Origin: Mesorhizobium sp. YC-39
GTDB lineage: Bacteria > Pseudomonadota > Alphaproteobacteria > Rhizobiales > Rhizobiaceae
Assembly (NCBI RefSeq): GCF_025753795.1
Contig: NZ_JAOWPS010000003.1
Location: 186,001 to 250,000 of the forward strand
Length of the DNA: 64,000 bases
Direction of reading: 5' to 3'
A model generated the notes under the pieces. It had not been told where the DNA came from, ran no database searches, and saw only the letters and a program-made list of their open reading frames with translations. The translations under genes and the position numbers were made by a program. This document shows, in pieces, positions 26,698-35,710 of this stretch (its first letter is position 1; each line of letters opens with the position of its first letter).

Positions 26698-28092
26698 ATG
26701 TTGAGCCGACCCAGATCGACGATTGCCGGGACAGCGCGCGTCTTCGCGACGCTTTGGCTTGCCGTGATGCTGGCCGTGGCCGGCTCGGTCAATGCCTTCG
26801 CGCAAAACGTGCCGGTCGTGCGCGATGCCGAGATCGAAGCCCTGGTTCGCGATTACGCGCGGCCGATCTTCAAAGCGGCGGGCCTGTCAAACGATGCCAT
26901 CGACATCGTCCTGGTCAACGACCAGAGTTTCAACGCCTTTGTTACCGGGCGCCGTCTGTTCATCAACACCGGCGCCTTGATGGAAGCGGAAACGCCCAAT
27001 GAAATCATTGGCGTCATCGCCCATGAAGCCGGCCACATCGCCGGTGGTCACCAGCAGAAATTGCGCGAGCAGCTCGAACGCGCCAAGACGATGGCCATCA
27101 TCGCGACGCTGCTTGGCGCCGGTGCCATCGTCGCCGGCGCCACGACCAACAGCCGCGGCCTCGCCGGCGCCGGCATGGGCGTTGCGGCAGGCGGCGGCGA
27201 GATGGCGCAACGCAGCATCCTTGCCTATCAGCGCACCGAAGAGATGACCGCCGACCGCTCGGCAATCACCTATCTCAACGCCACCGGCCAGTCCGGCATG
27301 GGCATGCTGAAGACGTTCGGCCGCTTCCAGAGCGCCCTGTCCCTGTCGGGCGCGCAGGTCGATCCCTACCGGATCAGCCATCCGATGCCGCGGGAGCGTA
27401 TCGCCAATCTTGAAGTCCTGGTGAAGCAGAGCCCCTACGTCGACAAGGTCGACCCGCCAGCGCTGCAGCAGCGGCACGACATGATGCGCATCAAGATCGC
27501 CGCTTATATGGGTGGCCAGGCCGCCGCGTCGCGGCTGATGCGCAAGAATCCCGCCAGCCTCGCTTCGCAATATGGCCTTGCGCAGACGACCTATCTCTAC
27601 GGCAATCTCAATGCCGCGCTCAGTAAGACCAATGCGCTGATCAAGGCGCAGCCGAAAAACCCCTATTTCCAGGAATTGCGCGGCGACATACTGATGAAGG
27701 CGAACAAACCGAAGGATGCCTCGGAAGCTTATGCCAAGGCAGCCAGCCTCGATCCCGCGCGATCCGGACTGCTGCCAGTCTCCTACGGCCAGGCGCTGAT
27801 GGCCATCGGCACGCCGGATTCGCTGGAGAAGGCGGTGGTGCAAATCAACAAGGGGCTCGGGCGCGACCGGGAAAATGTTGCCGGCTACCGCTATCTGGCG
27901 CAGGCCTATGGCGAGCTCGGTAAGATCCCGGCCGCCGATCTTGCCACCGCGGAAGGCCATTTCTATTCCGGCGACTACAGGAATGCGAAGATCTTCGCCA
28001 TGCGCGCGCAACAAAAGTTGAAGCGCGGCGAGCCGGGCTGGCTTCGCGCGCAGGACATCATAAACTACGCGCCATCGGGCAAGAAAAAGTGA
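26698..28092 (+). CDS. periplasmic M48 family metalloprotease with TPR repeats (BepA type)
   Basis: A 464-residue exported zinc protease. A signal peptide (~10-38, ending NAFAQ) precedes the M48 catalytic domain, whose HExxH reads IAHEAGHIAGGHQQ near residue 115, with the third ligand likely in the EEMTADRSAI segment. From ~310 on, TPR repeats are visible (NPYFQELRGDILMKANKPKDA, AYAKAASLDPARS). Members such as BepA check outer-membrane protein and LPS assembly. It is followed closely by the DsbA-like gene on the same strand, so both may serve envelope quality control. Confidence 0.92.
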   Translation: MLSRPRSTIAGTARVFATLWLAVMLAVAGSVNAFAQNVPVVRDAEIEALVRDYARPIFKAAGLSNDAIDIVLVNDQSFNAFVTGRRLFINTGALMEAETPNEIIGVIAHEAGHIAGGHQQKLREQLERAKTMAIIATLLGAGAIVAGATTNSRGLAGAGMGVAAGGGEMAQRSILAYQRTEEMTADRSAITYLNATGQSGMGMLKTFGRFQSALSLSGAQVDPYRISHPMPRERIANLEVLVKQSPYVDKVDPPALQQRHDMMRIKIAAYMGGQAAASRLMRKNPASLASQYGLAQTTYLYGNLNAALSKTNALIKAQPKNPYFQELRGDILMKANKPKDASEAYAKAASLDPARSGLLPVSYGQALMAIGTPDSLEKAVVQINKGLGRDRENVAGYRYLAQAYGELGKIPAADLATAEGHFYSGDYRNAKIFAMRAQQKLKRGEPGWLRAQDIINYAPSGKKK

Positions 28093-28176
28093 ACCTTCCG
28101 GCAATTGCGGCGACATATAGTCAGGCCAATCGGTAGTCAGACCAATCGGGCCGGAAACCAGGCAAGAGGATTACGG

Positions 28177-28983
28177 ATGATGAAAAAGGCAATTCTGCTC
28201 GGCACTACGGGAGTGGCGGTTGCTCTCGCCATGCTGGCTTTCGGATTCGTGGCCGGAAATCCGCAGACGGCAAAGGCCGATACGGCTCAACTCGCCCAAG
28301 CGATGCCTGGGGATACCAAGATCGACCGCGCGGAAGTCGAGGGCATCATCCGCGACTATCTCCTGAAGAACCCGGAAGTGCTGCTGGAGGTCCAGGACGC
28401 GCTCGAGGCCAAGCAGAAGGAAGAGCAGCGGATCGCCAGCCTCGGCGTCATCAAAAATGCCAAGGACCAGATCTTCAACTCGGCCTTCGACGGCGTCGTC
28501 GGCAATCCGAACGGCAAGGTCACCATCGTCGAGTTCTACGATTACAATTGCGGCTTCTGCAAACGCGCCATCGAGGACATGCAGGCGCTGACGAAAGCCG
28601 ATCCGGATCTGCGTTTCGTGCTCAAGGAATTCCCGATCCTCGGCCCGGATTCGCAAAAGGCAAGCGTCGTCTCGATGGCTTTCCATCTGATGCACCCGGA
28701 GAAATATGGCGAGTTCCACAACGCGCTGCTCGGCGGCCAGGGGCGCGCCACCGAGGCCACGGCCATCAAGGTGGCGCTGTCGCTCGGCGCCGACGAAGCA
28801 GCGTTGCGCGAGAAGATGAAGGACCCTTCGATCACCGAAGCCTTCTCCAAGACCTTTGACCTTGCCAACAAGCTGGCCATCACCGGAACGCCCTCCTATG
28901 TGGTCGGCAACGAGGTAGTGTTCGGAGCGCTCGGCCAGGAAGTGCTGGCGGAGAAGATCGAGGCGGCCAAGGCCGCGCTCTGA
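28177..28983 (+). CDS. periplasmic DsbA/ScsC-like thiol oxidoreductase
   Basis: A 268-residue thioredoxin-fold protein of the DsbA family. The ATG at 28177 follows AAGAGGA by six bases. A signal-anchor helix (~5-25) is followed by a charged helical segment (~45-100), as in proteins with an N-terminal oligomerisation stalk. The catalytic CxxC reads YNCGFCKRA near residue 125, and the cis-proline loop is TGTPSYVVGN. It would introduce or shuffle disulfides in the periplasm. It is 84 bases past the M48 protease and upstream of aroQ. Confidence 0.9.
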   Translation: MMKKAILLGTTGVAVALAMLAFGFVAGNPQTAKADTAQLAQAMPGDTKIDRAEVEGIIRDYLLKNPEVLLEVQDALEAKQKEEQRIASLGVIKNAKDQIFNSAFDGVVGNPNGKVTIVEFYDYNCGFCKRAIEDMQALTKADPDLRFVLKEFPILGPDSQKASVVSMAFHLMHPEKYGEFHNALLGGQGRATEATAIKVALSLGADEAALREKMKDPSITEAFSKTFDLANKLAITGTPSYVVGNEVVFGALGQEVLAEKIEAAKAAL

Positions 28984-29125
28984 TCGGCACTGGTTTTCGC
29001 CGCGGGCCATTTCCCGCCTGTTGTGGACAGCGAAAGAACGCACTTGCGCTCTTTTCGCAGGCGTCTAAGCCCATTATAGAGGCCCAGTGCGCCGGCTTGA
29101 GGCCGGTGCCGGGAAAGGTCGGCAT

Positions 29126-29560
29126 TTGAAAACGGTTTTCGTCCTGAATGGTCCCAACCTCAACGCGCTCGGCAAGCGCGAGCCGGGCATCTATGGCGGC
29201 AAGACGCTTGCCGCGATCGCCGAAGATTGCAAGCAAGCGGGTGCGGCGCTGGGGCTCGAGATCGATTTCCGCCAGTCGAACCATGAGGGCGATCTCGTCG
29301 ACTGGATCCAGGAGGCTGGCGACAAGGCTGCCGGCATCGTCATCAATCCGGGCGCCTACAGCCACACCTCGATTGCCATTCACGACGCCATCCGCGCCGT
29401 AGCGCCATTGCCCGTCGCCGAAGTTCATCTTTCCAACATCCATGCGCGGGAACCATTCCGCCACGTATCCATGGTCTCGCCTGTCGCCGTCGGCATGATC
29501 TGCGGGTTCGGGCCGCTCGGCTACACGCTGGCGCTGCAGGCGCTGGCCGCACGCCTATGA
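29126..29560 (+). CDS. aroQ: 3-dehydroquinate dehydratase, type II
   Basis: A 144-residue enzyme of the shikimate pathway that dehydrates 3-dehydroquinate to 3-dehydroshikimate. Family marks are VLNGPNLNALGKREPGIYG with the active tyrosine, FRQSNHEGDLVDWI, INPGAYSHTSIAI, and EVHLSNIHAREPFRH. The start is a TTG at 29126, seven bases after GGAAAGG-type ribosome binding sequence; an upstream GTG adds residues that do not match the family. The stop overlaps a possible ATG of accB, so translation is probably coupled to the acetyl-CoA carboxylase genes. Confidence 0.95.
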   Translation: MKTVFVLNGPNLNALGKREPGIYGGKTLAAIAEDCKQAGAALGLEIDFRQSNHEGDLVDWIQEAGDKAAGIVINPGAYSHTSIAIHDAIRAVAPLPVAEVHLSNIHAREPFRHVSMVSPVAVGMICGFGPLGYTLALQALAARL

Positions 29561-29586
29561 CCGGCCAACAAACAGAAGGCTCGAAA

Positions 29587-30045
29587 ATGTCGATAAAGAA
29601 GACCGGTGTTGACCAGCAGCTTATCCGCGATCTGGCGGGCATACTGAACGACACCAACCTCACCGAGATCGAGGTCGAGCTGGGCGACCTGAAGGTGCGC
29701 GTGTCGCGACAGGCGCCGGCCGTGCATGCGGTTGCCGCGCCGCAGCCCGCCTACGCGCCGGCGGCGCAGCCCGCGGCTGCCGCGGCCGGACCGGCGGCAG
29801 CCGAAATGTCCAAGAACGCGGTGGCTTCACCCATGGTCGGCACCGCCTATCTGGCGCCGTCGCCCGACGCCAAGCCGTTCATCGAGGTCGGCCAGAAGGT
29901 CAAGGAAGGCCAGACGCTGCTGATCATCGAGGCGATGAAGACGATGAACCAGATCCCCTCGCCTCGCGGCGGCACGGTGACGGCGATCCTGTTCGAGGAT
30001 GCGCAGCCGGTCGAATATGGCATGCCGCTCGTCGTGATCGAGTAG
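29587..30045 (+). CDS. accB: acetyl-CoA carboxylase biotin carboxyl carrier protein
   Basis: A 152-residue carrier for the carboxylated biotin of acetyl-CoA carboxylase, the first step of fatty-acid synthesis. The N-terminal part ends in LKVRVSR, followed by an Ala/Pro linker (~45-75) and the biotinyl domain with the biotin lysine in IIEAMKTMN and GGTVTAIL. I choose ATG 29587, which gives the usual N-terminus (MSIKKTGVD). An in-frame ATG at 29557 that overlaps the aroQ stop would add ten residues. accC follows after 16 bases. Confidence 0.96.
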   Translation: MSIKKTGVDQQLIRDLAGILNDTNLTEIEVELGDLKVRVSRQAPAVHAVAAPQPAYAPAAQPAAAAAGPAAAEMSKNAVASPMVGTAYLAPSPDAKPFIEVGQKVKEGQTLLIIEAMKTMNQIPSPRGGTVTAILFEDAQPVEYGMPLVVIE

Positions 30046-30061
30046 AGCCGGGAACAGCCAA

Positions 30062-31405
30062 ATGTTCCAGAAAATCCTCATCGCCAATCGCGGCGAAATT
30101 GCTCTGAGGGTGCTGCGCGCCTGCAAGGAGCTCGGCATCCAGACGGTGGTGGTGCATTCGACCGCCGACGCCGACGCAATGCATGTCAGGCTCGCCGACG
30201 AGAGCGTCTGCATCGGCCCGCCACCGTCGCGCGACAGCTACCTCAACATCCACCAGATCGTCGCGGCCTGCGAGATCACCGGCGCCGACGCCGTGCATCC
30301 GGGCTATGGCTTCCTGTCGGAAAATGCCAAGTTCGCCGACATCCTCGCCGCGCACAACATCACCTTCATCGGCCCGTCCGGCGACCATATCCGCATCATG
30401 GGCGACAAGATCGAGGCCAAGCGCACGGCAAAACGCCTTGGCATTCCGGTCGTGCCCGGCTCCGACGGCGCGGTCACCGAGGAAAAAGAGGCCAGGCGCA
30501 TCGCCGCCGAGATTGGCTATCCCGTGATCATCAAGGCTTCGGCCGGCGGCGGCGGACGCGGCATGAAGGTGGCGCGCAGTGAGGCCGAGCTTGAAATCGC
30601 GTTGCAGACGGCGCGTTCGGAAGCGGGTGCGGCCTTCGGCGATGACGCCGTCTATATCGAGAAATACCTGGAAAAACCGCGCCACATCGAGGTCCAGGTG
30701 TTCGGCGACGGCGCTGGCCGCGGAGTGCATTTCGGCGAGCGTGACTGCTCGCTGCAACGCCGCCACCAGAAGGTTTGGGAAGAGGCGCCCTCGCCGGCAC
30801 TCAACGCCGAGGAGCGCGCGCATATTGGCGGCGTCTGCGCCAAGGCCATCGCCGATCTCGGCTATTCGGGCGCCGGTACCATCGAATTCCTCTACGAGAA
30901 TGGCGAGTTCTATTTCATCGAGATGAACACCCGCCTGCAGGTCGAGCATCCGGTGACGGAGGCGATCACCGGCATCGACCTCGTGCACGAGCAGATCCGC
31001 GTCGCCTCGGGTGGCGGGCTTTCGGTGAGGCAGGAGGACATCAAGTTCAACGGCCACGCCATCGAATGCCGCATCAATGCCGAGGATCCGCGCACCTTCA
31101 CCCCCTCGCCCGGCACGATCACGCATTTCCATACGCCGGGCGGGCTCGGCATTCGCGTCGATTCCGGCGTTTATTCCGGCTACAAGATCCCACCCTACTA
31201 TGACAGCCTGATCGGCAAGCTGATCGTGCACGGCCGCAACCGCGTCGAATGCATGATGCGGCTGCGCCGCGCGCTCGACGAATTCGTCGTCGACGGCATC
31301 AAGACGACGCTGCCGCTATTTCGTGACCTTGTCGGCAACGCCGATATCGCCAATGGCGACTATGACATCCACTGGCTGGAAAAATATCTGGCCAAAGAGG
31401 AATAG
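30062..31405 (+). CDS. accC: acetyl-CoA carboxylase, biotin carboxylase subunit
   Basis: A 447-residue ATP-grasp enzyme that carboxylates biotin on AccB. Visible are the N-terminal KILIANRGEIALRV, the glycine-rich ATP loop KASAGGGGRGMKV, the metal and catalytic stretch FIEMNTRLQVEHPVTE, and the C-terminal biotin carboxylase domain with GHAIECRINAEDP. Length matches the family. It continues the aroQ-accB-accC-aat run, a known conserved order in Rhizobiales. Confidence 0.97.
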   Translation: MFQKILIANRGEIALRVLRACKELGIQTVVVHSTADADAMHVRLADESVCIGPPPSRDSYLNIHQIVAACEITGADAVHPGYGFLSENAKFADILAAHNITFIGPSGDHIRIMGDKIEAKRTAKRLGIPVVPGSDGAVTEEKEARRIAAEIGYPVIIKASAGGGGRGMKVARSEAELEIALQTARSEAGAAFGDDAVYIEKYLEKPRHIEVQVFGDGAGRGVHFGERDCSLQRRHQKVWEEAPSPALNAEERAHIGGVCAKAIADLGYSGAGTIEFLYENGEFYFIEMNTRLQVEHPVTEAITGIDLVHEQIRVASGGGLSVRQEDIKFNGHAIECRINAEDPRTFTPSPGTITHFHTPGGLGIRVDSGVYSGYKIPPYYDSLIGKLIVHGRNRVECMMRLRRALDEFVVDGIKTTLPLFRDLVGNADIANGDYDIHWLEKYLAKEE

Positions 31406-31422
31406 CCATCAATAATGCCGCG

Positions 31423-32040
31423 ATGACCCGTCCCTACGCGCCAGGCTATCGCATCCCGACAGATCTTCTGCTCAAGGCCTATGCCTCGGGCGTCTTCCCG
31501 ATGGCCGAAAGTGCCAGCGACCCGGAAGTGTTCTGGGTGCGGCCGGAGACACGCGGCATCATCCCGCTCGACGGGTTCCATACGCCGAAGAGCCTGAGGA
31601 AGACGCTGCGGAGGAATCTGTTCGACATCCGTTTCGACTTCGATTTCGAGGCGACGATCGACGGCTGCGCCGAAAAGCGCGAGGAGCGCCGATCGACCTG
31701 GATCAATGCGCCGATCCGCGAAGCCTATGTCGAGCTGCATCGGATGGGTCATTGCCATTCGGTCGAAGCCTGGCGCGAGGACCGCCTGGTCGGCGGCCTC
31801 TACGGCGTCTCGCTCGGCCGGGTATTCTTTGGCGAAAGCATGTTCGCCAGGGAAACAGACGCCTCGAAGGCCTGCCTCGTGCGCCTGGTCGAGCGGTTGA
31901 AGGCGCGCGGTTTCGTGCTGCTTGATACGCAGTTCACCACCGAGCACCTCAAGCGCTTCGGCGCCGTCGATGTGCCGCGCGGCAGATATGAGAAGATGCT
32001 GGCCGAGGCGTTGAAGGGCGAAGCGGTGTTTTTCCCCTGA
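31423..32040 (+). CDS. aat: leucyl/phenylalanyl-tRNA-protein transferase
   Basis: A 205-residue enzyme that adds Leu or Phe to proteins with N-terminal Arg or Lys, marking them for ClpAP degradation by the N-end rule. Conserved segments are GVFPMAES, FWVRPETRGIIPLD, GHCHSVEAW, and LYGVSLGRVFFGESMF, with the late DTQFTTEHLKRFGA. It starts 17 bases after accC and is probably in the same transcript. The next gene is convergent. Confidence 0.96.
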   Translation: MTRPYAPGYRIPTDLLLKAYASGVFPMAESASDPEVFWVRPETRGIIPLDGFHTPKSLRKTLRRNLFDIRFDFDFEATIDGCAEKREERRSTWINAPIREAYVELHRMGHCHSVEAWREDRLVGGLYGVSLGRVFFGESMFARETDASKACLVRLVERLKARGFVLLDTQFTTEHLKRFGAVDVPRGRYEKMLAEALKGEAVFFP

Positions 32041-32052
32041 CGAGCCGCTCAG

Positions 32053-32439
32053 TCAATTTTTCGCAGCAGGCTCCATTGGCGTTTGCGAATGGAACATCAT
32101 TTTCCAGCCGTTGACGCGATGGACATAGCCGGTGCTGACCAGCGCCGCATAAGGTTCGCCATTCTCCCGCGTTGCATGCGCCTCGTAGGTCAGCATGACG
32201 ATATCGCTGCCCGGCTCGATTATTCCCTTGAGCTCGATGTCGAGGTTGCGCCAACGATGTGGATTGGTTGCGGTCTTGGCGAGATCCGCATTGTCCATCG
32301 CCTGTGCCATCTCTGGAAATGCCACCAGGCATTCGGTGTCGGCATTGGCCGCATAGTAGGCCGAGTCGCCCGTCCAGAATCCCTTCTCGAGTTCCAGCAG
32401 CTCTTTCTTGCTGGCCGTGATCCGCTTGCTGTCTGACAT
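32053..32439 (-). CDS. SnoaL/DUF4440-like NTF2-fold protein
   Basis: A 128-residue protein of the NTF2-like fold. The pattern starting ELLELEKGFWTGDSAYYAAN, then LTYEAHATRENGEPYAALVSTGYVHRVNGWKMMFHSQTP, matches DUF4440/SnoaL-type proteins. Such proteins are small isomerases, dehydratases or ligand binders; no catalytic set can be assigned here. The ATG at 32439 follows GGGAGG. It is convergent with aat, with 12 bases between stops, and the next minus-strand gene upstream encodes a DUF2155 protein. Confidence 0.8.
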   Translation of the reverse strand: MSDSKRITASKKELLELEKGFWTGDSAYYAANADTECLVAFPEMAQAMDNADLAKTATNPHRWRNLDIELKGIIEPGSDIVMLTYEAHATRENGEPYAALVSTGYVHRVNGWKMMFHSQTPMEPAAKN

Positions 32440-32511
32440 CGGAGAGCCTCCCTGCGCATCGATGCGCGGTCGTCCGTCCTAACGCATGGCGCGTATAGCG
32501 GTTCCGGGGGA

Positions 32512-33054
32512 TCAGTTGGTCTTGCTGGTGTCCGGCTCGGCGGTATCGGGGTTGGCCTTGGGTTTCCCGGTATCGACCTTGGCCGAATCGGGCGCCGGCA
32601 CCTCCGACTTCTGCTTGCAGCCCTTGAGCCAGACGTCGTAGACGGCGTGCTCGACGGCATTGAGGCCGGGGCTTTCGGCAAACATCCAGCCGGTGAAGAT
32701 GCGGCGGATCTTTCGGTCGAGCGTGATCTCGTCGACCTCGACGAAGGAATCAGTCTTTGGCTGGTCGTCTTGCGGCCGCGAATAGCAGACGCGCGGCGTC
32801 ACCTGCAAAGCGCCGAACTGCACCGTCTCGTCGATATAGACATCGAAGGTGATGATGCGGCCGGTGATCTTGTCGATGCCGGCGAACTCGGCGACAGGAT
32901 TGGTGATGCGATCCGACGCCGCCGGCGCGGCCGGCGCAGCCGGAGCCGCCGGATCCGGAGCTGCCGGAGTCTGCGCGGCGGCCACGCCAAAAGCGCCAAA
33001 AGCGACAGTGATCGCCGTCAGTGCGCCCATCGAAGTTCGGCCGAAAATGCTCAT
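32512..33054 (-). CDS. DUF2155 family exported protein
   Basis: A 180-residue protein with a signal peptide (~1-27, ending AAAQ), an Ala/Pro-rich linker, and a DUF2155 core (~50-150) containing LDKITGRI-type AGIDKITGRIITFDVYIDE and RRIFTGWMFAESPGLNAVEHAVYDVWLKGCK. The tail is Asp/Lys/Pro-rich. The family is conserved in alphaproteobacteria with unknown function. In Rhizobiales it sits near aat and the NDUFA12 gene, as here. Confidence 0.9.
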   Translation of the reverse strand: MSIFGRTSMGALTAITVAFGAFGVAAAQTPAAPDPAAPAAPAAPAASDRITNPVAEFAGIDKITGRIITFDVYIDETVQFGALQVTPRVCYSRPQDDQPKTDSFVEVDEITLDRKIRRIFTGWMFAESPGLNAVEHAVYDVWLKGCKQKSEVPAPDSAKVDTGKPKANPDTAEPDTSKTN

Positions 33055-33180
33055 GCGGGGATACCGGTGGTTGCGCCCGGGGTGATTCTGTCGATCGCCA
33101 AGGCTAGTCGCTGCTGGAAGATCAGCAAGCAGCTAAACGCCAATTGTGGCGATAAAGGATCGATCCGCGTTGACGAGCGG

Positions 33181-33579
33181 CTATGACCCGGGCGTCCAGG
33201 CGTCGTAGTCGCCTGTCACCTGCGGGCGGTGCTGATTGGTCAGCACGGAACCCTTGGGGCGATAGGCGGCGGCACTGCCGGTGAGGTTCGGCTGATGCGA
33301 TTTCTGCCAATCGCGTGGCTTGTAGCTTTCGCTTGGCGGCGCGACGTCGACGCGATGATGGATCCAGCCATGCCAGCCTGGCGGGATCTCCGAAGCTTCC
33401 GAATAGTTGCGATAGATGACCCAACGGCGCGTGCGGCCTTCTGAATCGACACCGCCCTCGTAGTAGACGTTGCCAGTCTCGTCCTGCCCGACTTCCTTGC
33501 CGTACCGCCAGGTGTGGAAGCGCGTTCCCAGCGTCTGGCCGTTCCACCAGGTGAAAAACTGCAGAAGGAAAGTTTTCAT
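33181..33579 (-). CDS. NDUFA12-family NADH:ubiquinone oxidoreductase accessory protein
   Basis: A 132-residue homologue of the mitochondrial complex I subunit NDUFA12 (B17.2). Family marks are TWWNGQTLGTRFHTWRYGKEVG, the NVYYE segment and RRWVIYRNYSEASEIPPGWHGWIHH. Alphaproteobacterial complex I is known to carry this accessory subunit, a trace of the ancestry of mitochondria. The gene is away from the nuo operon, as is usual. It follows no obvious partner except the DUF2155 gene downstream on the same strand. Confidence 0.93.
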   Translation of the reverse strand: MKTFLLQFFTWWNGQTLGTRFHTWRYGKEVGQDETGNVYYEGGVDSEGRTRRWVIYRNYSEASEIPPGWHGWIHHRVDVAPPSESYKPRDWQKSHQPNLTGSAAAYRPKGSVLTNQHRPQVTGDYDAWTPGS

Positions 33580-33790
33580 CCAAATCCTCGCGGCGGGCGC
33601 CCGTTGCCTGCTTATGGCGTCAGGTCATCGCGAAGGCAAGACTTTTGCCTGAGGTGCCGTACAAATGGTCGTTAGCAGGTAGATACCGGCCTTCGGTTCG
33701 CGGGGCGCATGCTTGCCAAGCTTGCCTCGTCTTCCTAAAGCTCCGCGCGCCCGATATGGCGTATGGCTGATTGGTTAAGGGAGATGAAGA

Positions 33791-34645
33791 TTGGCCCCAG
33801 ACGCATCCGACGCGGATCCGCGGATCAGCGCCAGCTCCGTTCGCCGGCGCAAGGGCGGCATACCGATCGTCTGCCTTACCGCCTACACCTATCCTGTCGC
33901 CCGCCTGCTCGACGACCATGTCGACCTGCTTCTGGTCGGCGACAGTGTCGCCATGGTCCTGCATGGCCACAAGACCACGCTCGGCGCCTCGCTGGAGATG
34001 ATGATCGCGCACGGGCAGGCGGTGATGCGGGGTTCGGCCAGGGCCTGTGTGGTGGTCGACATGCCGGCCGGCAGCTATGAGGGCTCGGCGCGCCAAGCCG
34101 TCGCCTCGGCGCGGCGAATCGTCAAGGAGACCGGTTGCCAGGCGGTCAAGCTGGAGGGCGGCGTCGCCGTTGCCGGGCAGATCGCGGCGATCGTTGCGGC
34201 CGGCATTCCGGTCATGGGGCATATCGGCTTGCTGCCGCAATCGGTGGAAAGCGACGGCGGCTACAAGATCAAGGGCCGCAGCGAGGAGAATATAGCGGCG
34301 CTTTTTCGTGATGCGGACGCTGTCGAAAGGGCCGGCGCGTTTTCGGTGGTCATCGAAGGCACCGTCGAGACCGTCGCAGCCGACCTCACCCGGCACATCT
34401 CCATCCCTACCATCGGTATCGGCGCCAGCGGCGACTGCGACGGCCAGATCCTGGTCATCGACGATATGGTGGGCTTGACCGTCGACCGCGTGCCGAAATT
34501 CGTCAAGCAATATGCCGATCTGCGCAGCGTCATCTCTGGTGCCGCCGCCAGCTATGCCGCGGAGGTGCGAAACCGGACGTTTCCCGGTCCGGGCCATGTC
34601 TTTCCCGCCGCTACCAACAAGAACGATACGTTGGACAAGGCATGA
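33791..34645 (+). CDS. panB: ketopantoate hydroxymethyltransferase
   Basis: A 284-residue enzyme that makes ketopantoate from ketoisovalerate for pantothenate and CoA. Marks are IVCLTAYTYPVARLLD, LLLVGDSVAMVLHG, QAVKLEGG, and GHIGLLPQS, with the late IGIGAS. The start is TTG at 33791, seven bases after AAGGGAG; a nearby ATG (33784) is in another frame and gives no match. The gene ends in an ATGA overlap with panC, so both are translated together. Confidence 0.96.
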   Translation: MAPDASDADPRISASSVRRRKGGIPIVCLTAYTYPVARLLDDHVDLLLVGDSVAMVLHGHKTTLGASLEMMIAHGQAVMRGSARACVVVDMPAGSYEGSARQAVASARRIVKETGCQAVKLEGGVAVAGQIAAIVAAGIPVMGHIGLLPQSVESDGGYKIKGRSEENIAALFRDADAVERAGAFSVVIEGTVETVAADLTRHISIPTIGIGASGDCDGQILVIDDMVGLTVDRVPKFVKQYADLRSVISGAAASYAAEVRNRTFPGPGHVFPAATNKNDTLDKA

Positions 34646-35493
34646 GCCGTCCCCTCGTCGTCGACAGCGTGACCGCCCTTCGCGCGCAAATCCGCGACTG
34701 GCGTCGCGATGGCCTCAGCGTTGCGATGGTGCCAACCATGGGCGCGTTGCATGACGGCCACATCTCGCTGGTCGAGATCGCCCTCGAAAAGGCCGATCGC
34801 TGCGTGGTTTCGATCTTCATCAATCCGACGCAGTTCGCGCCGAGCGAAGACCTCGATAAATACCCGCGCCAGCTCGCCCGCGATCTCGAGCGGCTACGGC
34901 AAGTCGGCGCGCAGCTCGCCTTCACGCCCGATGTGACGCAGATGTACCCGGCCGGTTTCGCCACGAAAATCTCGGTCGGCGGGCCTACCGCTGGACTGGA
35001 GTCGGATTTCCGGCCGACCTTCTTCGACGGCGTCGCGACTGTCGTGGCAAAGCTCTTCCTTCAGGCGTCGCCCAACTGCGCGGTCTTCGGCGAAAAGGAC
35101 TACCAGCAGCTTTGCGTCGTCCGGCAACTCTGCCGCGATCTCGACCTGCCGGTGGAAATCATCGGCGCACCGACGGTGCGCGATGCGCATGGCCTCGCAA
35201 TGTCGTCGCGCAACGCCTATCTCAGCGAAGCCGAGCTGGATGTGGCGCGCCAGCTCAACGCTATATTGCGCCGGGCGGCGGTGACGCTTGCGGCCGGCAG
35301 CGATGAAGACAGTGCAATTGCCGAGGCCAGCCGCGCACTGGTCAAGGCCGGCTTCGACAAGGTCGACTATGTCGCGGCGCGCGAGAGCCTGACGCTTGCC
35401 CCCTGGCGGCATGGCCGCGACGGCCGGCTGCTCGCTGCGGCCTGGCTCGGCAAGACCAGGCTGATCGACAATGTAGAAGTTCCCTCGATCTAG
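34642..35493 (+). CDS. panC: pantoate-beta-alanine ligase
   Basis: A 283-residue ligase that joins pantoate and beta-alanine with ATP to give pantothenate. Nucleotide-binding motifs are VPTMGALHDGHISLV (HIGH-type), and VFGEKDYQQL; IFINPTQFAPSEDLDKYPR and TVRDAHGLAMSSRNAYLS are also conserved. It overlaps the panB stop by four bases. The panBC pair without panD is common in rhizobia. Confidence 0.97.
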   Translation: MSRPLVVDSVTALRAQIRDWRRDGLSVAMVPTMGALHDGHISLVEIALEKADRCVVSIFINPTQFAPSEDLDKYPRQLARDLERLRQVGAQLAFTPDVTQMYPAGFATKISVGGPTAGLESDFRPTFFDGVATVVAKLFLQASPNCAVFGEKDYQQLCVVRQLCRDLDLPVEIIGAPTVRDAHGLAMSSRNAYLSEAELDVARQLNAILRRAAVTLAAGSDEDSAIAEASRALVKAGFDKVDYVAARESLTLAPWRHGRDGRLLAAAWLGKTRLIDNVEVPSI

Positions 35494-35710
35494 TGCGAAG
35501 GCCCGCATCGGCATCTGGCGGAAGGCTACGGATGCGTGAACTGTCGCCACCACTGCGCTTGAACTGATCTTCCACCGGCAACCGGGTCCCAGACCGCATG
35601 TTTCGCGGCCCTTGCGGACCTCATTGTCAAAATCCGCAATGCTAAGCCGGCTTTGTTACAATTCGGCCAAAATCATGGTGCCGTCCTGCGCGCTCCAGAA
35701 GCGCAGCATC

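Noticed and set aside
33784..33790. ATG near the panB start.
   Set aside because: It is in a different frame from the panB protein; TTG 33791 is in frame with a good ribosome-binding site.
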